A stretch of 64,000 bases of DNA, taken from positions 76,375 to 140,374 of the forward strand of contig CBDCUE010000012.1 in NCBI GenBank assembly GCA_965222515.1. The letters run 5' to 3'. The notes beneath the pieces were generated by a model, which was given only the letters and a program-made list of their open reading frames with translations, ran no database searches and was not told the DNA's origin. The DNA is from CBDCUE01 sp965222515. Its GTDB lineage: Bacteria; Pseudomonadota; Alphaproteobacteria; Rickettsiales; JABIRX01. A program made the translations under genes and the position numbers. Below are positions 43,050-50,647 of the stretch, in pieces (positions within the stretch are counted from its first letter, which is position 1; every line of letters starts with the position of its first letter).

Positions 43050-43988
43050 TTAAAGAATTATTTGTTTGATCCTAGCAAACATTTCTTCAGGATCTTTTGC
43101 ACTTACTAAATTATCTTTATTATGATTTATTTTATCTTTTAATCTAACTAAATAGAATCTGATTAGAGATAAAATACAAAAATATGGTAATAATTCTTTT
43201 TCTACTTTAGTTAATTTTCGTTGTTTTTGATAGCCATCTAATATAACTGAATAATTTTCTGCTAAAAACTTATTATTTTCATCAAAACACCAAGAGATAA
43301 TGACGATAGCTAAATCAAAAATCAAATAATCATAGCAAGAATAATAAAAATCTATAATTCCTGAAATTTGTTGCTCTTTATTAAAAAAAACATTATCAGG
43401 GAATAAATCATAATGAATAATTCCTTTTTCTAACTGAGAAAATCCTACTTTCTGTAAAAAATTATCAAAAAAGTTATTGATAATGTTTTTTCTTTTAATA
43501 TCAATGTGCTTTTCTAAAGTAAAAAACAAGTTTTTTATTTTTTCTAAATCAACAGGATTTTTTCTTTTTTCTAAAAAGCTTTTTTGTAAGGATATGTGTA
43601 TTTCTGCCAAATTCTCTGCAATATCAGAACAAAATCTTTGGGGAATGTTGTTTTCTATTGGTTTTCCATTTAAAAAAGAACTAATAATTCCTTTTTTATT
43701 TTTATAATTAAATAAAAAACCATTTTTTCCTTGAAAAACCTCGCTTGAAAAAAAATGATTCTTTTTAGATAAAAAATTCATTAATTTTGTAAAAAATAAC
43801 AAATCTTGCTCAGTCTCGTCTTTTTCAAAGATAGTTAAAATATATTTGTTTTTATTCGTAACAATTAAATAATTACTATTTGAAACTCCTTCCTCTATTT
43901 CTTGATAAGTTTCTAATTCTCCTAAAAAACTATAATCTTCTAAAATATTATTAATATCTTCTTTAGAAAAATGAGTAAAAACTGCCAT
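43050..43988 (-). CDS. thrB: homoserine kinase (aminoglycoside phosphotransferase-type ThrB)
   Basis: Phosphorylates homoserine to O-phosphohomoserine, the substrate of ThrC. The protein belongs to the APH/choline-kinase fold type found in alphaproteobacteria, not the GHMP type. The start MAVFTHFSKEDINNIL at 43988 fits the family; the open frame reaches 44033. GIEEGVSNSN-like sequence appears as EIEEGVSNSNYLI, the catalytic loop is IIHYDLFPDNVFF and the metal-binding Asp is in GIIDFYYSCYD. Length 312 aa. The gene is solitary. Confidence 0.92.
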   Translation of the reverse strand: MAVFTHFSKEDINNILEDYSFLGELETYQEIEEGVSNSNYLIVTNKNKYILTIFEKDETEQDLLFFTKLMNFLSKKNHFFSSEVFQGKNGFLFNYKNKKGIISSFLNGKPIENNIPQRFCSDIAENLAEIHISLQKSFLEKRKNPVDLEKIKNLFFTLEKHIDIKRKNIINNFFDNFLQKVGFSQLEKGIIHYDLFPDNVFFNKEQQISGIIDFYYSCYDYLIFDLAIVIISWCFDENNKFLAENYSVILDGYQKQRKLTKVEKELLPYFCILSLIRFYLVRLKDKINHNKDNLVSAKDPEEMFARIKQIIL

Positions 43989-44005
43989 CTTTTTTTTAAT
44001 TACTA

Positions 44006-44028
44006 CTGATAAAACACCGCTTACTTTA
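44006..44028. repeat. short dispersed repeat, second copy of 6748-6770
   Basis: CTGATAAAACACCGCTTACTTT here matches CTGATAAAACTCCGCTTACTTT at 6748 with one mismatch. One copy lies at the end of the carbonic-anhydrase-like gene, the other upstream of thrB. No function is known to me. Confidence 0.5.
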
Positions 44029-44057
44029 CACAATCGTATCTCGTCTATTATTTAATC

Positions 44058-44119
44058 TTTTTTTAAAAAATTAAAATTCAAACTAGAAAGAATAAATCCT
44101 ACAAATCAATTTTGTTTTA
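44058..44119 (-). repeat. dispersed about 65-bp repeat, copy B
   Basis: Matches 25446-25515 (see copy A). Here it carries the stop codon of the acidic membrane protein gene at 44117-44119 and the sequence just downstream. Confidence 0.6.
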
Positions 44120-44725
44120 GTATATAGCTATAATAGCAAGTGCTATAAACCCTGCACCTGTGCTATAAATTATTGTTTGCATTAATTCATTTAAAGGTGA
44201 AATAAAATATGGAGGTAATATAAAAATTGCTACTGAACTAATTATAAAGAACAAAAATAGAATGATTTTTTTTGCCAAAGGAGGTATTGTCTTTTTGATT
44301 TTAACTTTTTTATTATCTTCAATTTTCTTTTTGACTTCTTCCTTTATCTCAAATTCTTGTTCTTTTTCAATCATATCGTCTAACTCTATATCATCATCAT
44401 TTGCAAATTGATTAGTGTCAGTTTCTTCTTGCTTATCATCGTTAGCATGTGTTTCGTCAGTTCGAGATGGGTCTTTTTCTTCCGTTGTTATAGCAGAGTT
44501 TTTGTTTGTTATGATTTTATCCTCACTTTCTTGCTTTTCTAGTTGAGCAATTATTTCATTACCTCTATCTTTTTTCACAATAGGATCTGTTTCTTTAATA
44601 TATATACTTTCATTATCAGCATCTTCAACAAAATATATATTTTTTTCTTCCTCTTCCTCTTCCTCTTCTTCTTGGTGATTATTTTTCTTCTCTTTTCTGT
44701 ATTGATTGTATAAGTTATTTATCAT
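44117..44725 (-). CDS. hypothetical acidic protein with two C-terminal membrane helices
   Basis: I do not recognise this 202-aa protein. Residues 1-145 are highly charged and acidic, with a run of nine Glu near residue 20 encoded by CCTCTT repeats, and look disordered with coiled-coil tendency (FEIKEEVKKKIEDNKKVKI). Residues 153-173 and 180-201 are two membrane helices (ILFLFFIISSVAIFILPPYF; IIYSTGAGFIALAIIAIY). The bulk is thus predicted to face the cytoplasm. Its 3' end lies in a repeat also found at 25.45 kb. It could be a lineage-specific membrane scaffold; there is no direct evidence of function. Confidence 0.7.
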   Translation of the reverse strand: MINNLYNQYRKEKKNNHQEEEEEEEEEKNIYFVEDADNESIYIKETDPIVKKDRGNEIIAQLEKQESEDKIITNKNSAITTEEKDPSRTDETHANDDKQEETDTNQFANDDDIELDDMIEKEQEFEIKEEVKKKIEDNKKVKIKKTIPPLAKKIILFLFFIISSVAIFILPPYFISPLNELMQTIIYSTGAGFIALAIIAIY

Positions 44726-44783
44726 AGAGAGTTTTTAAGTAAATTAATAAAAGATAGAATAAATAAATTTTTATTAATAACAA

Positions 44784-45731
44784 TTAAAATTTATAACCTA
44801 TTTTAAGATTTATAATGTTTTCTTTAATGTCTGTAAAATTAGTCACACTATTTAGATTCCCTTGCTCAATTCCAGTTGCTAATCTATTGTCAATTTCAAG
44901 GTATTGATAGGCTAAAGAAATTATAAACCTTTCTTTGACAGTTATATTATATTGAGCTAGGTATTTTAGTTCATTGCCTCCTTGATAAATATTATTATGA
45001 TTGTCGCTATAAGTCCCTTTTATTAGTTTATTTATGGCAAAATCAAGTGAATTATAATCACTTAATTTTAGCTGGAATTCATAACCATAAGTAAAATCTG
45101 TTCTAGCATCAAAAGTAGTTTTGCTATTGTCATTGTTTTTAACCTCTCTATCTTCTAAATAAATAGTATTAAAAACTATTTTATGAGAATAAAAACTGCC
45201 TCGATGTTGACCAAAAGAAAAACCGAATTGATATAAATTATTTCCTGATGAAATTGATTCTTTAGATTCAAAACTTGTTCCATCTAACTTAATCCCATTT
45301 TGAGTTTTATTAACATTAGAATCAATGTTTTCTGCATTTTGAAATTTTGGAGAATATGCAAATTTTAAATCAAAAAACATTTTTTTTTGAGGAATTCTAT
45401 AATTAAAAATAAAATTAGGATTAGAAAACCCCTCATCTTGAAAATTAATATCTATATTATTTGTTTGAGATGTTTGCTCTATATCTTTTTTTAGATAAGA
45501 GATTTCAGTAATAACAGAGAAATTATCACTCACTCCATAATTAAAAGATTCTGTTATAGAATGAGTTTTAATTTTGGTATTAGATTCTTTGTATTTTTTT
45601 GTTCCTTGATAAAAATCAGTCCAAGCATAAATAGAGTTTTTTTCAGGCTTAAAAAACAAATCATCTATTCTAGCAAAAGCAGAGTTTGCACCAAACAAAA
45701 CAAAAGAAAATAATAAGATATAATTTTTCAT
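44784..45731 (-). CDS. outer-membrane beta-barrel protein (315 aa)
   Basis: The signal peptide is MKNYILLFSFVLFGANSAFA. From about residue 50 on, alternating amphipathic strands continue to the end IINLKIGYKF, with the C-terminal Phe that marks BAM-assembled barrels. Segments such as ITVKERFIISLAYQYLE and FGQHRGSFYSHKIVFN fit a 12-strand transporter-like barrel. I cannot name a family with certainty. It begins 10 bp after sodB ends, so the two may share a transcript. Confidence 0.75.
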   Translation of the reverse strand: MKNYILLFSFVLFGANSAFARIDDLFFKPEKNSIYAWTDFYQGTKKYKESNTKIKTHSITESFNYGVSDNFSVITEISYLKKDIEQTSQTNNIDINFQDEGFSNPNFIFNYRIPQKKMFFDLKFAYSPKFQNAENIDSNVNKTQNGIKLDGTSFESKESISSGNNLYQFGFSFGQHRGSFYSHKIVFNTIYLEDREVKNNDNSKTTFDARTDFTYGYEFQLKLSDYNSLDFAINKLIKGTYSDNHNNIYQGGNELKYLAQYNITVKERFIISLAYQYLEIDNRLATGIEQGNLNSVTNFTDIKENIINLKIGYKF

Positions 45732-45741
45732 TTTATTATTT

Positions 45742-46332
45742 TTATAAATTATCTTCTATAAAATTCCAATTAATTAAATTATTTAAAAATACATCTATAT
45801 ATTTAGGTCTAGCATTTCTAAAATCTATGTAATATGCATGTTCCCATACATCCATAGCTAAAAGTGGTTTTTTACCATCTGTTATTGGGTTTGCCGCATT
45901 ACCAGTTTTGATTATTTCTAGCTTATCAGCATTTTTTACTAACCATACCCAACCACTACCAAATTGAGTTGCTCCTGCTGTGGCAAATTGTTCTTTGAAA
46001 TTTTCAACAGAACCAAAATTGTTATTTAATAAGTCAGTTAAATTGCTAGATGGGTTTCCTCCTCCATTTGCTTTCATTGATTTAAAATAAAATGTATGAT
46101 TCCAAATTTGCGAAACATTATTAAAAATACCTGCTTTATCAGTTTGGTTTGCAGTGTCTTTCATAATTTCTTCTTCACTCATATTTTCATATTTTGTGCC
46201 ATCAATCAATTTATTACCATTAGTAACATAGGCTTGATGGTGTTTTAAGTGATGATATTCTAGTGTTTCTTTGGATATATGTGGTGCTAGGGCATCTAGT
46301 TCATAAGGTAGTTTTGGTAATGTTAAAGTCAT
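45742..46332 (-). CDS. sodB: superoxide dismutase (Fe type)
   Basis: Converts superoxide to hydrogen peroxide and oxygen. The 196-aa protein starts MTLTLPKLPYELDALAPHIS. Metal ligands are H27 (LEYHHLKHHQAY), the His of IWNHTFYF, and the Asp and His of MDVWEHAYY. ATQFGSGWVWLV resembles the iron-dependent class. It is the sort of defence enzyme kept by aerobic host-associated bacteria. A barrel gene follows after 10 bp. Confidence 0.96.
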   Translation of the reverse strand: MTLTLPKLPYELDALAPHISKETLEYHHLKHHQAYVTNGNKLIDGTKYENMSEEEIMKDTANQTDKAGIFNNVSQIWNHTFYFKSMKANGGGNPSSNLTDLLNNNFGSVENFKEQFATAGATQFGSGWVWLVKNADKLEIIKTGNAANPITDGKKPLLAMDVWEHAYYIDFRNARPKYIDVFLNNLINWNFIEDNL

Positions 46333-46410
46333 TTTGCTTTGTAATTTAGTTAATTTAAGTATATTTATATTTTAAAAGCTTTTATAAATCCACTATAAAA
46401 AACAAAAAAT

Positions 46411-47229
46411 ATGAAATTTTCTTATATAAAAGATAAATTTGTTTTAGAGCAAGATGCAGTTATCTCTATTAAAGATAGAGGATTTAGATTTGCAGATAGT
46501 GTTTTTGAAACTATAAAAATAAAAAATTTTCTGTTACTAGATTTTTCTCTTCACTTAAAAAGATTAAAACAAGGACTTAAAGACTATAAAATCATTTTTT
46601 TAGAGATTAATAATTTAGAAAAATTATCTTTAGAATTAATTAAAAGAAATAAGCAAAAAGAGGGTTTTTTAAGAATTACCATAACTAGAGGGGAGGGTAG
46701 TGTTGGTTACAAAGCAAAAAAAAATATTATAGCTAATTTAATAATTGAAACTGAAAATTTAAGAAAAATAAGTGACTCACCTTTTTTTTTATTTCTTTCT
46801 TCATATCAAAAAATCTCTAAAAAATCTTTACCGACTCATAATAAATTAAGCCAGTCAATGAATTCTATTTTATCAGTAATGGAGGCTAAAGAAAATGATT
46901 GTGATGATGCTTTACTGATTAACCAAGAAAATAACATTTGCGAGACTAGCTGTGCAAATTTTTTTGCTATAAAAGATAATAAAATTTACACCCCACCATT
47001 AACAGACAGTTTAGTGGCTGGAATTGTTAGGCAAAAATTATTAAAAAAATATTTTATCATCGAAAAATCAATTTCTTTGAATGAGTTAAAAAAATACCAA
47101 TTAATTTTCATTAGTAATATTTCTTTAGATATTAAAGAGATAAAAGAAATCAAAAGTAATTCTGGCTTGATTTGGCAAAAAAACCAGCAAAAAAATCTAG
47201 CTTTTATGCTAGAAAAAAATGCCAAATAA
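46411..47229 (+). CDS. class IV aminotransferase (PabC / D-amino-acid transaminase-like)
   Basis: A fold-type IV PLP enzyme of 272 aa. The start KDKFVLEQDAVISIKDRGFR then FADSVFETI is characteristic. The PLP lysine is most likely that of THNKLSQSMNS, which aligns with the KxLSxLxN motif of aminodeoxychorismate lyases. DDALLINQENNICETSCANF and TPPLTDSLVAGIVRQ complete the active site. It could be aminodeoxychorismate lyase (folate), D-amino-acid transaminase or branched-chain transaminase. The length and the CETSCANF segment favour PabC or D-AAT. A palindromic element lies 30 bp downstream. Confidence 0.82.
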   Translation: MKFSYIKDKFVLEQDAVISIKDRGFRFADSVFETIKIKNFLLLDFSLHLKRLKQGLKDYKIIFLEINNLEKLSLELIKRNKQKEGFLRITITRGEGSVGYKAKKNIIANLIIETENLRKISDSPFFLFLSSYQKISKKSLPTHNKLSQSMNSILSVMEAKENDCDDALLINQENNICETSCANFFAIKDNKIYTPPLTDSLVAGIVRQKLLKKYFIIEKSISLNELKKYQLIFISNISLDIKEIKEIKSNSGLIWQKNQQKNLAFMLEKNAK

Positions 47230-47259
47230 TCGAAGATAAAAAACTTAAAAATACTTTTT

Positions 47260-47419
47260 ATACTATTTTAGCTTTATAATTGACCTATAGCCAAAAAGAT
47301 GTTTAGTAGAAATTGTTTTTTTTAATTATTTGTTAGCCATAGCTAACAGATAATTAAAAAAAGCAATTTATGCTGAGCAGATTGAAGGCTATAGGTCAAT
47401 TATAAAACTAAAATAGTAT
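47260..47419 (-). repeat. 160-bp palindromic element (MITE), copy at 47.3 kb
   Basis: A full-length copy with both 33-bp ends, in the orientation I call minus. As far as I can compare by eye it is identical over 160 bp to the copy at 47949-48108, and both have the same orientation, bracketing the lipoprotein gene. Confidence 0.92.
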
Positions 47420-47475
47420 TATTACTTAATTAACTTGCCACTCAAAATAATGTCTTTATGTTACATACAAACTAT

Positions 47476-47814
47476 ATGTCAAAAAAAATCTTTTCCTTGT
47501 TTTTTATTTTTATCTTAGTTACTAATTGTAGCAATAGGGATAATATTGCAATTTTGCAAAAAGGAGATATTAACCTTTCTTGCGAGCAATTAAAAACAGA
47601 AATTAATCAAGTAGATAAAAAATTAAAAAAAGCTAAATTTTCAAAAAGAAATAAAAAAGTAAAAAACTGGCTTTCTGTTTTATTAACACCATTTACAGCA
47701 TTTTTATCATTGATATTTTTAGATGCTAGCGATAAACAAAAAGAAGAAATAGGGTTTTATAATAAACGAAGAGTCCATCTGATAGAATTAAAAGAAAACA
47801 AACCTTGTTTGTAA
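47476..47814 (+). CDS. small lipoprotein, unknown function
   Basis: The start MSKKIFSLFFIFILVTNCSN has a lipoprotein signal with lipobox LVTNC, so the mature protein begins at that Cys (residue 17). The open frame begins at 47458 with MLHTNY, but the Met at 47476 gives a proper signal peptide. The remainder is helical and Lys-rich with one hydrophobic stretch (LLTPFTAFLSLIFLD). The 112-aa protein resembles short lipoproteins with a coiled-coil and membrane hairpin, but I cannot name it. It is bracketed by two identical direct MITE copies. Confidence 0.75.
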   Translation: MSKKIFSLFFIFILVTNCSNRDNIAILQKGDINLSCEQLKTEINQVDKKLKKAKFSKRNKKVKNWLSVLLTPFTAFLSLIFLDASDKQKEEIGFYNKRRVHLIELKENKPCL

Positions 47815-47948
47815 TAGGATAAAGAATTAGCAACAGTCCTATAATTTGTTTTAGTATAAAAGTCTTATATTGACTTTTTGTAAAATTATTGTTAGAAAAA
47901 GTAAGAGGGATTTTATCAGCAGTAATTTATTGTGAAAAAGCTGCTCTT

Positions 47949-48108
47949 ATACTATTTTAGCTTTATAATTGACCTATAGCCAAAAAGATGTTTAGTAGAA
48001 ATTGTTTTTTTTAATTATTTGTTAGCCATAGCTAACAGATAATTAAAAAAAGCAATTTATGCTGAGCAGATTGAAGGCTATAGGTCAATTATAAAACTAA
48101 AATAGTAT
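47949..48108 (-). repeat. 160-bp palindromic element (MITE), copy upstream of tkt
   Basis: Full-length copy, apparently identical to 47260-47419. It ends 27 bp before the tkt ATG, so the tkt promoter or 5' leader must lie in it or be provided by it. Apart from this element the 321-bp gap between the lipoprotein gene and tkt shows nothing recognisable. Confidence 0.92.
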
Positions 48109-48135
48109 TACAATAAAAATATATAAATAACCCCT

Positions 48136-50097
48136 ATGTCTGTTTCAAATCAAGAACTTAGCAATGCTATTAGAATTTTATCTATGGATGCAGTGGAGAA
48201 GGCAAAGTCAGGACATCCTGGAATGCCTCTTGGTTTTGCAGATGTTGCCACTGTTTTATATAAAGATTTTTTAAAATTTAGTAGCAATAATCCTGATTGG
48301 GCAAATAGAGACAGATTTATTTTATCAGCAGGACATGGATCTATGCTTATTTATTCTTTATTATATCTAACAGGATATAAAGATATTAACTTAGCAGACA
48401 TTAAAAATTTCAGACAAATGTGGGCTAAAACAGCAGGTCATCCAGAAGTAGAAATGCTAGAAGGAATAGAAACTACCACAGGTCCTTTAGGGCAAGGAAT
48501 TGCTAATGCAGTAGGAATGGCTCTTGCTGAGAGAATGCAAAATGCTAGATTTCCAGATTTAATTGATCACAATATTTATGCAGTAGTAGGAGATGGTTGC
48601 TTGATGGAAGGTATTAGCAGTGAAGCTATATCTTTTGCAGGTCATTTAAAATTAAGTAAATTGATTGTGTTATTTGATGATAATGATATTTCTATTGATG
48701 GATCTACTAATCTTACTACTTCAGAAAATTATGCAAAAAGATTTGATGCTTGTGGGTGGGATGTTTTTGCAGTAGATGGTCATAATCCTGTCGAAATAGC
48801 AGATGCTTTAAATAAGGCAAAAAAGAGCAAAAAACCTAGTTTTATTGCTTGCAAAACAACAATTGCCTTTGGTTCTCCTAACAAATCAGGAACTTCTGGT
48901 TCTCATGGTTCTCCTTTGGGAAAAGAAGAAATAATCTTGACAAAAAAACAATTAAATTGTCCTGAAGGTGAGTTTGAAATAGCAGAAAGAGTTTTTCAAG
49001 AATGGCAAAAAATTGGCAAAAAAAATGATTTTTTATATCAGGAATGGCAAAAAAAATTAGAAAAATCAGAGCATAAAGAAGAATTTTTAAGATTAAAAAA
49101 TGCTGAATTACCTAAAAATAACTGGGAAAATGAATTAGAAAAATTTAAAGAAAATTTAGTAAAAGAGCAAAAAAGTGAAGCTACTAGAAAATCATCAGGA
49201 AATGTTTTGGAAGTGCTAACAAAATATATCCCAGAATTAATAGGTGGTTCTGCTGATTTAACTGGATCAGTCAATACCAGAGCCAAAGATTTTGAGTCTC
49301 TTACTAGTAAAAATTTTCTCGGTAGATATATCCATTATGGCATAAGAGAGCATTCTATGGCTGCAATTATGAATGGTATGGCATTATATGGCTCTATAAT
49401 TCCATATTCAGGAACTTTTTTAGTGTTTAGTGATTATATGAGACCTGCAATTAGATTATCTAGCTTAATGCAACAAAGAGTGATTTATGTTTTGACTCAT
49501 GATTCAATTGGTTTAGGAGAGGATGGTCCTACTCATCAACCAGTTGAGCATTTAGATAGTTTAAGGTTAATTCCTAACTTATTGGTTTTAAGACCTTGCG
49601 ATGCTTATGAGACAGCCGAATGTTGGCAGATTGCTTTAAAAAACAAAAAAAGACCTACTATTTTGAGTTTAACTAGACAAAATTTAGAATTTGCTACAAA
49701 AAAATACAGAAAAGAGAATTTATCAGAAAAAGGGGCATATATTATAGCAAAAGAAGAAAATAAGCTATTTGCAATAATTATAGCAACTGGTTCTGAGGTG
49801 GAAATTGCCATAAAAGCACAAAAAGAGCTAGAAAAAGATGGATTTGGGATTAGAATTGTTTCAATGGTATCAGTAGAATTGTTTGAAGAGCAAGAAAAAT
49901 CTTATAAAAAAGAGATTTTAGCGAATAATATTGTCTCAATTATAGCAATTGAAGCAAGCACTGGACAAGCATTATTAAAATATGCAAATGAGGTAGTGGC
50001 AATGAAAAGCTTTGGTGCTTCAGCTCCTGCTAAAGACTTATATAAGTATTTTGAAATTACTAGCAATAAATTGATTGCAATAATCAAAAAATTGTGA
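48136..50097 (+). CDS. tkt: transketolase
   Basis: TPP enzyme of the non-oxidative pentose phosphate pathway. The 653-aa protein starts SNAIRILSMDAVEKAKSGHP, followed by GMPLGFAD. The TPP site is GDGCLMEGISSEAISFAGHL with VLFDDNDISIDG. TTGPLGQGIANAVGMALAER and the pyrimidine-domain segment YHIGIREHSMA-like (RYIHYGIREHSMAAIMNG) are intact. The C-terminal domain begins near residue 520. Start and length are normal. The palindromic element just upstream is unusual. Confidence 0.97.
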   Translation: MSVSNQELSNAIRILSMDAVEKAKSGHPGMPLGFADVATVLYKDFLKFSSNNPDWANRDRFILSAGHGSMLIYSLLYLTGYKDINLADIKNFRQMWAKTAGHPEVEMLEGIETTTGPLGQGIANAVGMALAERMQNARFPDLIDHNIYAVVGDGCLMEGISSEAISFAGHLKLSKLIVLFDDNDISIDGSTNLTTSENYAKRFDACGWDVFAVDGHNPVEIADALNKAKKSKKPSFIACKTTIAFGSPNKSGTSGSHGSPLGKEEIILTKKQLNCPEGEFEIAERVFQEWQKIGKKNDFLYQEWQKKLEKSEHKEEFLRLKNAELPKNNWENELEKFKENLVKEQKSEATRKSSGNVLEVLTKYIPELIGGSADLTGSVNTRAKDFESLTSKNFLGRYIHYGIREHSMAAIMNGMALYGSIIPYSGTFLVFSDYMRPAIRLSSLMQQRVIYVLTHDSIGLGEDGPTHQPVEHLDSLRLIPNLLVLRPCDAYETAECWQIALKNKKRPTILSLTRQNLEFATKKYRKENLSEKGAYIIAKEENKLFAIIIATGSEVEIAIKAQKELEKDGFGIRIVSMVSVELFEEQEKSYKKEILANNIVSIIAIEASTGQALLKYANEVVAMKSFGASAPAKDLYKYFEITSNKLIAIIKKL

Positions 50098-50143
50098 TAC
50101 AATGGTGTTACTAAAAATTTTAACAAAACAACCTGTATTGCTT

Positions 50144-50602
50144 ATGATAAAAAATATATTTTATATTACATTACTTACATTAATCTCTTTTCCTTCTTTT
50201 GCCAAAACAAAAGAAGTAGCTTTTAGTGATTGGCTGGTATCTTGCAAAAAAAACAGTTATAATAATAAAAATGATTGTTTTATAGGCACTGCTTTTCAAG
50301 ATGAAAAAGGTAATGGAGCTATAATTTTTACTAAACATTACTTAGCAGTATCTCACGATGAAATAAATTTATCTTATGGAGTAGAGTTTGAAGTAGATAA
50401 AGAAGGAAAAGTCCCTTCTTATATGAATACAGGATTAAACTCCTTTTTTAAAAATGATGACAGAAAAACTTTATTATCTCAAATGGAAAAAGGAAATTTT
50501 TTAGAAATAAACATTAGAAATAATACTATTATTACCAAATCATTACTTGGTTTCAATAAAGCCTATAATTTTTATATTAAGCAATTGGAAGGTAATATAT
50601 AA
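50144..50602 (+). CDS. invasion-associated locus B (IalB)-like periplasmic protein
   Basis: A signal peptide (MIKNIFYITLLTLISFPSFA) is followed by KTKEVAFSDWLVSCKKN, matching the GDWxxxC start of IalB-family proteins. Two cysteines (SWLVSC region and DCFIGTAF) could form a disulfide. I chose the Met at 50144; the open frame starts at 50102. In Bartonella IalB is linked to erythrocyte invasion, but the family is widespread in free-living alphaproteobacteria, so no role in invasion is implied. It lies 46 bp after tkt. Confidence 0.75.
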   Translation: MIKNIFYITLLTLISFPSFAKTKEVAFSDWLVSCKKNSYNNKNDCFIGTAFQDEKGNGAIIFTKHYLAVSHDEINLSYGVEFEVDKEGKVPSYMNTGLNSFFKNDDRKTLLSQMEKGNFLEINIRNNTIITKSLLGFNKAYNFYIKQLEGNI

Positions 50603-50647
50603 AAAAGATTAAGGAGAACATTAAGAATTATTATATAAATAAAAAAA

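Noticed and set aside
47260..48108. Palindromic elements read as CRISPR repeats
   Set aside because: The copies are 160 bp, spread over the window and have terminal inverted repeats, with no regular spacers or cas genes.
50605..50625. AAGGAG ribosome-binding-like site before the 1102-aa gene
   Set aside because: It is followed by no suitable start codon in the right frame; the TTG at 50648 is about 35 bp away, so it does not decide the start.
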